Assembly (NCBI GenBank): GCA_039807745.1
Contig: JBDHRV010000014.1
Coordinates: forward strand, 1-39,728
Direction: 5' to 3'
DNA from: JAEUMW01 sp039807745
GTDB taxonomy: Bacteria; Pseudomonadota; Gammaproteobacteria; Burkholderiales; JAEUMW01
DNA length: 39,728 bases
Of the stretch, positions 24,937 through 33,780 are shown in pieces; within the stretch, counting starts at the first letter, position 1; each line of letters opens with the position of its first letter. Made by a program: the position numbers and the translations under genes. A model generated the notes under the pieces. The model saw nothing but the letters and a program-made list of their open reading frames with translations. It made no database searches and was not told the origin of the DNA.

Positions 24937-25848
24937 GTGAACAAGGACCTCCAACCCGGGACCCTGTGGAATGCCGTCCTGGCTCGAACCCGGCATGCGC
25001 TCGGCCGTGGCGCCTTGCATCCGATCGTGACCGAGACGCGGGTCATCGAACAGCAGGGAATCCCGTTTCTCGTCCGCGTGGCGACCAACCTGCGCAGGAA
25101 GGACGCCGCGCGAGCGCAACAGACGGCGTCGAGCCGAGCGACCGGGAAGCCGATCAACCCGTTCCAGCCCTACGATGAGGATCTGTTCGTTGCGGACATT
25201 TCCGCGACGCACTTCTGCCTCCTCAACAAATATAACGTCATCGATCACCACCTGCTGATCATCACGCGTGAATACGCCGACCAGGAGCAGCTGATCGGCC
25301 TGGAGGACTTTGCGGCGCTGTGGACCTGCCTGGCCGAGATCGACGGCCTCGGGCTCTACAACGCGGGCGGGACGGCCGGAGCCAGCCAGCCGCACAAGCA
25401 TCTGCAGATCGTGCCGGTGCCGCTTGCCGCGAGCGGCGCGCCGATCCCGATCGAACGCGCCTTCGATCACCTGCCGCTCGGCAGGGAAATCACGCAAAGC
25501 GCCAGGCTGCCGTTTCGTCATGCCTTCGCCTGGCTCGATCCTTTACGTGCCTCCAGTCCGTCAGCCGCGGCGGAGGAGACGCTCCGTCTTTACGGCAGGA
25601 TGCTCGCCGCGCTCGGCATCGAAGGTGTCGCCGACGATTCAGGGGTTCGGCAGTCCGCCGCCTATAACCTGCTGATCACGCGCCGCTGGCTCCTTCTGGT
25701 GCCGCGATCGACGGAGTGCTTCGAAGGCATCTCGATCAGTGCCCTGAACTTCGCGGGCTCGCTGTTCGTGCGCGACGAGAATCAGCTGAAAATTGTCGAG
25801 GAGAGAAGACCGCTTACGGTTCTGACCGAAGTCGGTATTCGAGCATAG
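24937..25848 (+). CDS. Ap4A phosphorylase-like ATP adenylyltransferase (HIT superfamily)
   Basis: The 303-residue protein matches the ATP adenylyltransferase/Ap4A phosphorylase group, which breaks diadenosine tetraphosphate by phosphorolysis. Visible elements are INPFQPYDEDLFVADIS near residue 70, the N-terminal YNVIDHHLLIITREY and the histidine-triad-type active site GASQPHKHLQIVPVP at about residues 148-162. Length agrees with the family. The GTG at 24937 has AGGAG at 24923-24927. The last four residues (GIRA) appear to derive from the junction with the antisense DUF5615 remnant, so the natural C-terminus may have been slightly changed. Confidence 0.88.
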   Translation: MNKDLQPGTLWNAVLARTRHALGRGALHPIVTETRVIEQQGIPFLVRVATNLRRKDAARAQQTASSRATGKPINPFQPYDEDLFVADISATHFCLLNKYNVIDHHLLIITREYADQEQLIGLEDFAALWTCLAEIDGLGLYNAGGTAGASQPHKHLQIVPVPLAASGAPIPIERAFDHLPLGREITQSARLPFRHAFAWLDPLRASSPSAAAEETLRLYGRMLAALGIEGVADDSGVRQSAAYNLLITRRWLLLVPRSTECFEGISISALNFAGSLFVRDENQLKIVEERRPLTVLTEVGIRA

Positions 25849-25973
25849 GCCCAAATGGCGACGTCGTCGGACGAACCCAAGCCCACCAAGTGAACGTGCG
25901 ATGAGTCAGGATACTCATCCCGCAGAACGTCGATCAGTCGTGGCGAGAGGTTCTCGTCGAAGAGGAGCTTCAC
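25782..25973 (-). pseudogene. DUF5615 PIN-like toxin, truncated
   Basis: The GTG at 25973 overlaps the antitoxin stop as GTGA. The first 45 residues (VKLLFDENLSPRLIDVLRDE, then HLVGLGSSDDVAIWAYAR) match the N-terminal half of DUF5615 PIN-like toxins, including the first acidic active-site residues in FDEN. After about 25839 the frame runs antisense into the end of the Ap4A phosphorylase gene and the match is lost. Full-length relatives are about 110 residues, so the second half, with the remaining acidic residues, is missing. The toxin is probably inactive. Confidence 0.72.
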
Positions 25974-26194
25974 GACGAGACCGTCAGCTTGGCCTGCTCC
26001 CGATCTGCGGCGTATGCGAGACAGGCCAGGATGTCTTCGCGCGTGAGATACGGAAAGTCCTTGAGAATTTCGTCTTCCGACATTCCGGAGGCCAAGTAGC
26101 TCAGGACGTCGTATACGGTGATCCGCATCCCCCGGATGCACGGTTTGCCGCCGCGCTTCCCGGGTTTGATAGTAATGATCTTACGGTAGTCCAT
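25970..26194 (-). CDS. DUF433 antitoxin
   Basis: The 74-residue protein fits the DUF433 family: ITIKPGKRGGKPCIRGMRIT at residues 7-26 and DVLSYLASGMSEDEILKDFPYLTREDILACL, which forms a helix-turn-helix-like repeat. DUF433 proteins are regularly encoded directly before DUF5615 toxins and act as antitoxin and autoregulator. AGGAGGT precedes the ATG, a perfect ribosome-binding site. The partner toxin downstream is truncated, so this may be an orphan antitoxin. Confidence 0.88.
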   Translation of the reverse strand: MDYRKIITIKPGKRGGKPCIRGMRITVYDVLSYLASGMSEDEILKDFPYLTREDILACLAYAADREQAKLTVSS

Positions 26195-26575
26195 CCAACG
26201 ACCTCCTATTGCCGACCAGTACGTTACGTCCTAGCGTCCACAAATCTAGACGCACTTTCCTTATCGGTCCTTTCTCGTTGCTGGGTACGCCTTAGTAACG
26301 CCAGCTTGCGACGATGCCCCTTGTCTCGCCCCTCGCGCCGCCCTGCCAACCGCCCTGACCCGCGGCTTGGCGGGCACCAAGTACAGCGCCACTTCCTCGC
26401 GAATCACCCGCCGCACAGTGTCCGCAAGCAGGTCGTCCCGGCGCGTGATATGGTTCCGTAGCACGTCGAAGGGCCGAACGCCCAGCTCCTCCACAGTCGC
26501 GGTCGACCATGGCGTCGATGTCGACCGAATTTCCGTCTCGTTTTGGGAGATCGCCAAGGAGCGCGACACCGCGAG
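26195..26575. other. gene-poor stretch, possible decayed minus-strand gene
   Basis: No intact gene is evident in these 381 bases between the DUF433 and mazF genes. On the minus strand one frame reads LLGDLPKRDGNSVDIDAMVD, faintly like the nucleotide-transfer signature of MNT-type nucleotidyltransferases. Another frame immediately after reads VEELGVRPFDVLRNH, then LLADTVRRVIREEVALYL, which could be the end of the same protein. A frame-shifted antitoxin-type nucleotidyltransferase is one reading; the evidence is weak. Confidence 0.25.
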
Positions 26576-26911
26576 TCACTCACCGTACATTTCGGTGATC
26601 AATCTCCGTAGCGTCGAGGCGGTCGACGCGTCGAGCGCATCAATGCGTCGTCCCAGCCGGAGCTTGCTGATCGTCCGTATCTGATCGACCGCGATCTCCG
26701 CTCTCCGGCCGGCGCACGGCACTTCGATGCGGCTGCGCCAGCGCGGGTGCAGCTTCGTCGTGAGGGGACACACGACCACGGTGTCGAGATGACGATTCAT
26801 CTCGTCTTGACTCACGACAACGACCGGTCGCGTTTTCGAGATCTCCCGGCCCCGCGTTGGATCCAGTTCAGCGAGGTGGATCGCGTAACGCGAGACCGCA
26901 CTCCTTACCAT
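26576..26911 (-). CDS. mazF: MazF/PemK-family endoribonuclease toxin
   Basis: The 111-residue protein has the PemK/MazF fold: YAIHLAELDPTRGREISKTRPVVVVSQD at about 9-36, with the conserved Arg-Pro-Val strand, VVVCPLTTKLHPRW near 44-57 and AEIAVDQIRTISKLRLG near 70-86. These toxins cut single-stranded mRNA at short sequences. The ATG at 26911 lies within the last codons of the antitoxin gene, a seven-base overlap typical of toxin-antitoxin pairs. All conserved segments are intact, so it should be active when not bound by its antitoxin. Confidence 0.92.
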   Translation of the reverse strand: MVRSAVSRYAIHLAELDPTRGREISKTRPVVVVSQDEMNRHLDTVVVCPLTTKLHPRWRSRIEVPCAGRRAEIAVDQIRTISKLRLGRRIDALDASTASTLRRLITEMYGE

Positions 26912-27174
26912 TTCTCAGCGGGATCGAGACCGTCCGCGATCGTGACATCAAAGTCGCTCCAGTCTTCTCGCTCGCACGCCATCTCTTTGAACGTCTCGCC
27001 CCACGAAAGACGCTCGTCCGGCTTGCCGCGGAGGAGCAGTCCCTCATCCCGCGGTTCGAGAATGAGTGTCTCCTTTATCGCATAACGTTCGAGAAGCTCC
27101 TTCGGCAGCCGTACTCCGCGCGAATTGCCGATGGGCACGATCTTCAGCTCTATGGGTTTTGTGGACTTCTGCAT
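26905..27174 (-). CDS. mazE: MazE-type AbrB/SpoVT-domain antitoxin
   Basis: The 89-residue protein starts with a swapped-hairpin AbrB DNA-binding domain (IELKIVPIGNSRGVRLPKEL, then LERYAIKETLILEP) and ends with an acidic, presumably disordered tail (EREDWSDFDVTIADGLDP) that would block the toxin. The family neutralises MazF and represses its own promoter. I chose the ATG at 27174; an in-frame upstream codon at 27228 would add a basic head not seen in relatives. The gene lies 108 bases after hrpA on the same strand. Confidence 0.9.
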   Translation of the reverse strand: MQKSTKPIELKIVPIGNSRGVRLPKELLERYAIKETLILEPRDEGLLLRGKPDERLSWGETFKEMACEREDWSDFDVTIADGLDPAEKW

Positions 27175-27282
27175 GGACGTCGCTCTCGTGCGAGTAATTA
27201 CTGTATCTACGCGCTGCAAAGGGGTCAAGCGCTGGAATGGCGGGTGCAGTGTCTCAGAGAGACTACCTGCATCCGCAACCTG

Positions 27283-30200
27283 CTACACCGCCACCGTCCC
27301 CCAAAGCTTCTCCAGCCGCTTCACCGATACCGGGGCCGGGGTCTTCAGCTCCTGTGCGAAGAGCGACACGCGCAGTTCTTCAAGTTGCCAACGGAATTCC
27401 GCGAGGTGCGGATCATCGACACCGGCTTTGCGATGCTTTGTGAGCCGGTCTTCGTACTGCTTCCAGAGCCGCGCAATCTCGGCTGTCCACTTCGCATCCC
27501 GCTCCGGCGCATTCGCGATCTTCTCCAGCCGCCGCGTCATCGCCTTCAGATAGCGTGGATACTGCTGCAAACGCGTGTACGGCGCGAGAAGGATGAAGCC
27601 GGGAAAGACCAGATGCGCGAGCTGACGCCGCATGTCCGCGCATGCCTCGCGCCACTTCGCCGCGAGCGAACCGTCCAGCGTCTTGCGAACTGTCTGACCT
27701 TCGCTCAGCACTTCGGCCGCGAGCCGCGCGTATTCCTGCGCCACGACGAGGAGGCGGCTCTTCACCTGCTTCACCCGCGCCTCGAAGGCATGATGGTCGC
27801 GCACCGGCGCATCTTCGGCCCACACCGCACGGTCGACGACCGCGGCGATCAGATCGTTCCGCAGCTGCTCCGCGCTGCCGAGATGCGCATACAGCAGTGC
27901 AAGCTGCGAGAAACCCGGGAGGCTGCGCTCGAGAAACTTCATCTGCTCCTTGAGCTCGATGCGCACGAGCCGGTTCACACCCAGCCGCGTGGCTGCACGC
28001 GCCTTCTCCGGCGTGTCCATCAAGGTGAGCGTCACCGATTCGTCCGCATCGACCAAAGCAGGATAGCCGGTGAGCCTCTGCCCCTCGCGGTCGAACGTCA
28101 CGGATTCCGGCAGCTCGAAGCCCTCCCACGTGGTGAGCCCTTCGCGCTCCCACGCGTTCTCCGGCGCGAAGCGCTTCTGCGCCTGCACGCCGAGTTCGTC
28201 GCGCAGCGCCTGCAGGTCGCGACCCGACGCGATCTCGGTGTCTTCCTCATCCACGACGCATATGTTCATCGACAGATGCCAGGGCAGATCCGTGCGGTCC
28301 CACTCGCCCGGCGCGACGTCGATGCCCCTCGCCCGCGTGAGCGCCCATGCGAGCGCGGCGGTCAGCAGCTGCGGCTCCGTGTCCGCGGGCCGCTGGTCGA
28401 GCTCCACGAGGCAGGCGGTCACCGTCTCCGGCACCGGCACGAGCAGCTTGCGCGTGTGCTTGGGCAGCGCGCGCAGCAACGCATTGACCTTTTCGCGCAG
28501 CATCCCCGGCACCAGCCAGTCGAGCCGTCGCGGGTCGAGCTGGTTCAGGAGGTGCAGCGGCACCGTGAGCGTCACACCGTCGAGCGCGTGGCCGGGTTCG
28601 AAGCGGTACGAGAGCGGCAACGTCACCTCACCCAACTTGAAGCGCTCGGGATAGAGCTCGGACGTGATGCCTTCCGCGCCATGGCGCATCAGGTCCTCGC
28701 GCGCCATGAAGAGGAGCCGCGGCGTTGTCCGCTCGGCGTCGCGCCGCCACCTCTCGAATCCGGCGCCGTTCACGATCCCTTCCGGAATGCGAGCGTCGTA
28801 GAACGCGAACACCTTCTCTTCGTCCACCAGCACGTCGAGCCGTCGCGACTTGTGCTCGAGCGCCTCGACCGCCTCGCGCAGCTTCCGGTTGTGGGCGAGG
28901 AAGGGCGCGCGCGTGTCGAACTCGTCCGCGACCAGCGCCCCGCGGATGAAGATCTCGCGCGCCGCCTTCGGGTCGATCGGCCCGTAGTGCACGCGCCGCC
29001 GCGGATTCACCACGAGCCCATACAGCGATACGCGCTCGAACGCCACGACCTGCGCCGGCTTGCGCTCCCAGTGCGGGTCGAAATGTTCACGCTTCAGGAG
29101 GTGCGCCCCGATCTGCTCGATCCACTCGGGTTCGACGCGGGCCACGTGCCGCGCATAAAGGCGCGTAGTCTCCACCAGTTCCGCCGCCATCAGCCACTTC
29201 GGCTGTTGCTTCTTCATGCCGGAGCCGGGATGCACGCGGAACTTGATGCCGCGCGCGCCGACATACTCGCCCGGCTCGTCGCTCTTGGTGCCAATGTTCC
29301 CGAGCAACCCGGTCAGCAACGCGCGGTGGATCTGCTCGTACGTGGCCGGCTGTTCGTTCGGCCGCAGACCCATCTCGGTCACGAGCGCGTGAAGCTGGCC
29401 GTGGATGTCGCGCCATTCGCGCAGGCGCAGATACGAGAGGAAATGCTCGCGGCAGACTTCGACCAGCTTGCGGTTCGACTTCTTGTGCTTCAACGCCTCG
29501 TCGAAGAACGCCCACATCTTGAGAAACGACAGGAAGTCCGACCGCTCCTCCTGGAACTGCGCATGCGCAAAGTCGGCCGAGCCCTGTTTCTCGAGCGGAC
29601 GCTCGCGCGGGTCCTGCACCGACAGCGCGGCAGCGATGATCAGCACCTCCGCGAGACAGTTCTCCTGCTTCGCCGCGAGGACCATGCGCCCGATGCGCGG
29701 GTCGATCGGCAGCTTCGCGAGCCGTGTGCCGATCGCGGTAAGGCGATGCTGTGCGTCGATCGCGCCGAGCTCGTTCAGGAGCTGATAGCCGTCGGCGATC
29801 ATCCGCGGCTGCGGCATGTCGAGAAACGGGAACTGCTCGACGTGACCGAGGTTGAGGGCGGCCATGCGCAGGATCACCGACGCGAGCGACGAGCGCAGAA
29901 TCTCGGGCTCGGTAAACTCGGGACGCTTGGCGAAATCCTCTTCGTCGTAGAGGCGCACGCACACGCCGCTCATCACCCGGCCGCAGCGCCCCGCGCGCTG
30001 GTTGGCGGAGGCGCGCGAGATCTTCTCGGTGAGCAACTGCTCGACCTTGTTGCGGTACGAGTAGCGGTTGACGCGAGCATAGCCTGGATCGATCACGTAG
30101 CGGATGCGCGGCACCGTGAGCGACGTCTCCGCGACATTGGTGGCGAGCACGATCCGGCGCGCGCCCCCCGGCTCGAACACGCGGTCCTGCTCCTGCGCCG

Positions 30201-31182
30201 AGAGCCGTGAGTAGAGCGGCAGGATCTCCGCACCGGGCGGATGGTGCTTGCGCAGCGCCTCGGCGGTGTCGCGGATCTCGCGCTCGCCCGGCAGGAAGAC
30301 GAGGATGTCGCCCTGTTCGCCGGGACGGCTCACGCCATCCACCGCGTCGAGGATGGCGTCGGCGAGGTCCGGCTCGTCGCCCTTCTCGGGGTCCGCCGCG
30401 AGCGGCCGATAGCGCACCTCGACCGGATAGAGCCGCCCCGAGACCTCGACCACCGGCGCGCCGCCGAAGTGCTTCGAGAAGCGCTCCGCGTCGATGGTGG
30501 CGGAGGTGATGACGAGCTTGAGATCGGGCCGCCGCGGCAGAAGCTGCCGCGTGTAGCCGAGCAGGAAATCGATGTTGAGGCTGCGCTCGTGCGCTTCGTC
30601 GAGGATCAGCGTGTCGTACGCCGACAACATGCGATCGGTCTGCGTCTCGGCGAGCAGGATGCCGTCGGTCATCACCTTGACGCAGGCCTCGCCGCTCACG
30701 TGGTCCTGGAAGCGGATCTTGTAGCCGACCACCTTGCCGAGCGGGGTCGCGAGCTCGTGCGCGATGCGGTTCGCGACCGTGCGCGCGGCGATGCGTCGCG
30801 GCTGCGTGTGACCGATGAGACCGGCAGCGCCGCGGCCGAGCGCGAGGCAGATCTTGGGCAGCTGCGTCGTCTTGCCGGACCCGGTTTCGCCGCAGACGAC
30901 GACGACCTGGTGGCCGGCGATGGCGGCGGCGATCTCGTCGCGCCTTGCCGACACCGGCAGCGCTTCCGGAAAGGTCGGCCGCGGCAGCGCCGCCGCGCGC
31001 GCCTCGCACTTCGCGCGCGAGGCCGCGATCTCCTGCGCCAGAGCGTCCAACTGCTCGGCCGATGCGTCGCGTGCGCGGTCGAGCTCGCGCAGTCGCCGCA
31101 GAAACTTTCCGCGCTCGCGCGTGATCACGCCGTCGAGAGCGGCGCGTAGAGACTCGATTGCGGGTCGATCGCGCGGCTGCAC
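27283..31182 (-). CDS. hrpA: ATP-dependent RNA helicase HrpA
   Basis: The 1299-residue length and domain order fit HrpA, a DEAH-box 3'-5' RNA helicase that acts in mRNA processing and ribosome rescue. Walker A is GETGSGKTT at residues 98-106, DEAH is at 195-198, motif III reads ITSATID, and motifs V and VI appear in TNVAETSLTVPRIRYVIDPG and QRAGRCGR. HA2 and OB-fold regions follow. The C-terminal half (from about 700) is the long DUF3418-type extension of bacterial HrpA. Translation seems to start at GTG 31182. The gene is divergent from the malic enzyme gene. Confidence 0.96.
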   Translation of the reverse strand: MQPRDRPAIESLRAALDGVITRERGKFLRRLRELDRARDASAEQLDALAQEIAASRAKCEARAAALPRPTFPEALPVSARRDEIAAAIAGHQVVVVCGETGSGKTTQLPKICLALGRGAAGLIGHTQPRRIAARTVANRIAHELATPLGKVVGYKIRFQDHVSGEACVKVMTDGILLAETQTDRMLSAYDTLILDEAHERSLNIDFLLGYTRQLLPRRPDLKLVITSATIDAERFSKHFGGAPVVEVSGRLYPVEVRYRPLAADPEKGDEPDLADAILDAVDGVSRPGEQGDILVFLPGEREIRDTAEALRKHHPPGAEILPLYSRLSAQEQDRVFEPGGARRIVLATNVAETSLTVPRIRYVIDPGYARVNRYSYRNKVEQLLTEKISRASANQRAGRCGRVMSGVCVRLYDEEDFAKRPEFTEPEILRSSLASVILRMAALNLGHVEQFPFLDMPQPRMIADGYQLLNELGAIDAQHRLTAIGTRLAKLPIDPRIGRMVLAAKQENCLAEVLIIAAALSVQDPRERPLEKQGSADFAHAQFQEERSDFLSFLKMWAFFDEALKHKKSNRKLVEVCREHFLSYLRLREWRDIHGQLHALVTEMGLRPNEQPATYEQIHRALLTGLLGNIGTKSDEPGEYVGARGIKFRVHPGSGMKKQQPKWLMAAELVETTRLYARHVARVEPEWIEQIGAHLLKREHFDPHWERKPAQVVAFERVSLYGLVVNPRRRVHYGPIDPKAAREIFIRGALVADEFDTRAPFLAHNRKLREAVEALEHKSRRLDVLVDEEKVFAFYDARIPEGIVNGAGFERWRRDAERTTPRLLFMAREDLMRHGAEGITSELYPERFKLGEVTLPLSYRFEPGHALDGVTLTVPLHLLNQLDPRRLDWLVPGMLREKVNALLRALPKHTRKLLVPVPETVTACLVELDQRPADTEPQLLTAALAWALTRARGIDVAPGEWDRTDLPWHLSMNICVVDEEDTEIASGRDLQALRDELGVQAQKRFAPENAWEREGLTTWEGFELPESVTFDREGQRLTGYPALVDADESVTLTLMDTPEKARAATRLGVNRLVRIELKEQMKFLERSLPGFSQLALLYAHLGSAEQLRNDLIAAVVDRAVWAEDAPVRDHHAFEARVKQVKSRLLVVAQEYARLAAEVLSEGQTVRKTLDGSLAAKWREACADMRRQLAHLVFPGFILLAPYTRLQQYPRYLKAMTRRLEKIANAPERDAKWTAEIARLWKQYEDRLTKHRKAGVDDPHLAEFRWQLEELRVSLFAQELKTPAPVSVKRLEKLWGTVAV

Positions 31183-31365
31183 GAGAGCGCTCTGGTTCCA
31201 TCAGCAGTCAGGATCGACAGTTTATTCGAGACCTGCCGACAGGGGCTCGCTTTTGGCGCACAGTGCACTTCTTTTGCCGCGCACGCACGATGGCTTCATC
31301 CTGCGTGTCCGGCCGCGGGTAGAATCGCCGCAGAGTGCGCGGATACGCCGCACAGGGAGAAGCCA

Positions 31366-33666
31366 ATGAAAGAATCCTCCGCCAGCCTCACGCCAGCCGA
31401 AGAAGCGCTGCGCCAAGCCGCGTTCGATTACCACCGCCTGCCGCAACGCGGCAAGATCAGCGTCATGCCGACCAAGCCGCTCGCGAACCAGCACGATCTG
31501 TCGCTTGCCTATTCGCCCGGGGTCGCCTACGCGTGTCTGGCGATCGAGCGCGAGCCCGGGCTCGCGGCCGAGTTCACCTCTCGCGCCAACCTGGTCGGCG
31601 TGGTCACCAACGGCACCGCGGTGCTGGGCCTGGGAAACATCGGTCCGCTCGCGGGCAAGCCAGTGATGGAAGGCAAGGCCTGCCTCTTCAAGAAGTTCGC
31701 CGGCATCGACGTCTTCGACATCGAGCTCGCGGAGCGCGATCCTGACAAGCTCGTGGACATCATCGCCGCGCTCGAGCCGACCCTCGGCGGCATCAATCTC
31801 GAGGACATCAAGGCGCCCGAGTGCTTCTATGTCGAGCGCAAGCTGCGGGAGCGCCTGTCCATTCCCGTATTTCACGACGACCAGCATGGCACCGCGATCA
31901 TATCGAGCGCCGCCCTGCTGAACAGCCTCGAGCTCACCGGCCGGCAGATCGGCAACGTGAAGCTCGCGTGTTCCGGTGCCGGTGCCGCCGCGCTCGCCTG
32001 CCTCGATCTCATGGTGGCGCTCGGCGTCAAGACCGAGAATATCTTCGTCGTCGACTCGAAGGGGGTGCTTCATACCGGGCGAACCGGCCTCGACGCCTCC
32101 AAGCAGCGCTACGCGCAGACCACTGACGCGCGCACGCTGGCGGACATCGTCAAGGACGCCGACGTGTTCCTGGGCTGCTCGACCGCGGGCGTTCTGACGC
32201 CCGAGATGGTGAGGACGATGGCCCCGCAGCCGATCATCCTCGCGCTCGCCAACCCGGAGCCCGAGATCCGACCCGAGCTCGCGAAGCAGGTCCGACCCGA
32301 TTGCATCGTCGCGACCGGGCGCTCCGACTACCCCAACCAGGTGAACAACGTCCTCTGCTTTCCGTACATTTTTCGCGGGGCGCTCGATGCGGGCGCGACC
32401 TCGATCACCGATGAAATGAAGCTCGCGTGCGTGCGCGAGATCGCCGCACTGGCCAAAGCCGAGATCGGCGACGACGTGGCCAAAGCCTATGCGGACCAGG
32501 AGCTCGGCTTCGGTCCGGACTACATCATCCCCAAGCCGTTCGACCGGCGCCTCATCATGCGCATCGCGCCGGCAGTCGCCGCGGCAGCTCAGGCATCGGG
32601 TGTCGCCACGCGTCCGATCGCCGACCTCGATGCCTACAGCCGCGAGCTCGCGCGCTTCGTGACGTACACGTCGATGTTCATGCGCCCGGTATTCGATGCG
32701 GCAAGAGCGCGGCCGAAACGCGTGGCCTACGCCGAGGGCGAGGACGAGCGCGTGCTGCGCGCGGTGCAGATCGTGCTCGACGAGCATCTGGCGAACCCGA
32801 TCCTCATCGGGCGGCCGGGCGTGATCGCGTCTCGCGCGGCGCGCGCCGGGCTGCGCTTCCTGCCCGGGGTGGACGTCCCGGTGGTCGATCCGGAAAACGA
32901 TCCGCGCTTTCGAGAGTACTGGACCGAGTATCAGGCGATCATGGGCCGTCGCGGCGTCACGCCCGAGATGGCGAAGGCGGCGGTCCGCCGGTCCACGACC
33001 ATTATCGGCGCAATGGCGGTGCGCCGCGGCGACGCGGACGCGCTGATCTGCGGCCCGGTCGGCCGCTTCGACGCTCATCTCGGCATGGTGAGCGACGTGA
33101 TCGGCTTGCAGGACGGCGCGAGTTGTTTCGCGGCCCTGAACGCAATGATGCTGCCTGGGCGAACGCTCTTCATCACCGATACGTACGTCAACGACGACCC
33201 GGACCCGGCGCAGCTCGCGGAGATCGCTGCCATGGCGGCGAAGACCGTGCGCGGCTTTGGTCTGCCGCCCAAGGTCGCCTTCGTCTCCCATTCGGTTTAC
33301 GGCTCCAGCGACCGGCCCTCGGCGCGGAAGATGCGCGCTGCGTACGCGCTGTTCACCGCACAGACGCCGGATGTGGAATGCGACGGCGAACTTCACGGCG
33401 ACACGGCGCTCTCCGAGGAAATCCGCAAGTCGTTCCTGCCGCAGACCTCCTTGAAGGGCGCGGCAAACATTCTGGTGATGCCCAATCTCGATGCCGCGAA
33501 CATCCTCTACAGCGTGCTCAAGGCGACCGGCGGAAATGGAGTGACCATCGGCCCGATCCTGCTCGGGGGGGCGCGGCCCGTGCACATCCTCACTTCGGCC
33601 GCCACGGTGCGGCGCGTGGTCAACATGACCGCGATCGCGGTGGTCGGCGCGACGAAGGAGGCATAG
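31366..33666 (+). CDS. maeB: NADP-type malic enzyme with phosphotransacetylase-like domain
   Basis: The 766-residue protein converts malate to pyruvate and CO2 while reducing NAD(P)+. The malic enzyme part covers about residues 1-430 (TNGTAVLGLGNIGPLAGKPV, EDIKAPECF, HDDQHGTAI, and a Rossmann motif in KLACSGAGAAALACLDL). The second part, about 430-766, is a phosphotransacetylase-like domain (VAYAEGEDERVLRAVQ, LGMVSDVIGLQDGA) thought to be regulatory, typical of MaeB. Length matches the family. GGGAGAAG lies just before the ATG. The stop is followed closely by the regulatory repeat that controls the PepSY gene. Confidence 0.96.
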   Translation: MKESSASLTPAEEALRQAAFDYHRLPQRGKISVMPTKPLANQHDLSLAYSPGVAYACLAIEREPGLAAEFTSRANLVGVVTNGTAVLGLGNIGPLAGKPVMEGKACLFKKFAGIDVFDIELAERDPDKLVDIIAALEPTLGGINLEDIKAPECFYVERKLRERLSIPVFHDDQHGTAIISSAALLNSLELTGRQIGNVKLACSGAGAAALACLDLMVALGVKTENIFVVDSKGVLHTGRTGLDASKQRYAQTTDARTLADIVKDADVFLGCSTAGVLTPEMVRTMAPQPIILALANPEPEIRPELAKQVRPDCIVATGRSDYPNQVNNVLCFPYIFRGALDAGATSITDEMKLACVREIAALAKAEIGDDVAKAYADQELGFGPDYIIPKPFDRRLIMRIAPAVAAAAQASGVATRPIADLDAYSRELARFVTYTSMFMRPVFDAARARPKRVAYAEGEDERVLRAVQIVLDEHLANPILIGRPGVIASRAARAGLRFLPGVDVPVVDPENDPRFREYWTEYQAIMGRRGVTPEMAKAAVRRSTTIIGAMAVRRGDADALICGPVGRFDAHLGMVSDVIGLQDGASCFAALNAMMLPGRTLFITDTYVNDDPDPAQLAEIAAMAAKTVRGFGLPPKVAFVSHSVYGSSDRPSARKMRAAYALFTAQTPDVECDGELHGDTALSEEIRKSFLPQTSLKGAANILVMPNLDAANILYSVLKATGGNGVTIGPILLGGARPVHILTSAATVRRVVNMTAIAVVGATKEA

Positions 33667-33694
33667 CGGCTGCGATCCGCTAAGAAAGCGACTG

Positions 33695-33733
33695 TTAAGG
33701 TTTACTTAAGCCAAGGGGTCCAGCATGCGAGGC
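33695..33733 (+). promoter_or_regulatory. TTAAG-N6-TTAAG operator and promoter of the PepSY gene
   Basis: TTAAG at 33695-33699 and 33706-33710 form a direct repeat with an 11-base period, the spacing of OmpR-class regulator sites. It resembles the PmrA box and the BqsR box of Pseudomonas. CAGCAT at 33721-33726 is at the -10 position, 15 bases from the second half-site. The repeat ends 70 bases before the PepSY ATG. The leader also holds a hairpin (33736-33742 with 33750-33756). Binding by the neighbouring regulator is inferred. Confidence 0.75.
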
Positions 33734-33780
33734 GTGCGGAGGCAGTCGTCCTCCGCCCCCTTGCCCTTGAGAGGTATGCC

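Noticed and set aside
26857..30210. Very long open frame (1117 codons) on the plus strand opposite hrpA
   Set aside because: It is antisense to a certain gene, has histidine/arginine-rich composition typical of GC-rich shadow frames, and matches no family I recognise.
31222..33585. 787-codon minus-strand frame opposite the malic enzyme gene
   Set aside because: Antisense to maeB with shadow-type composition and no family resemblance.
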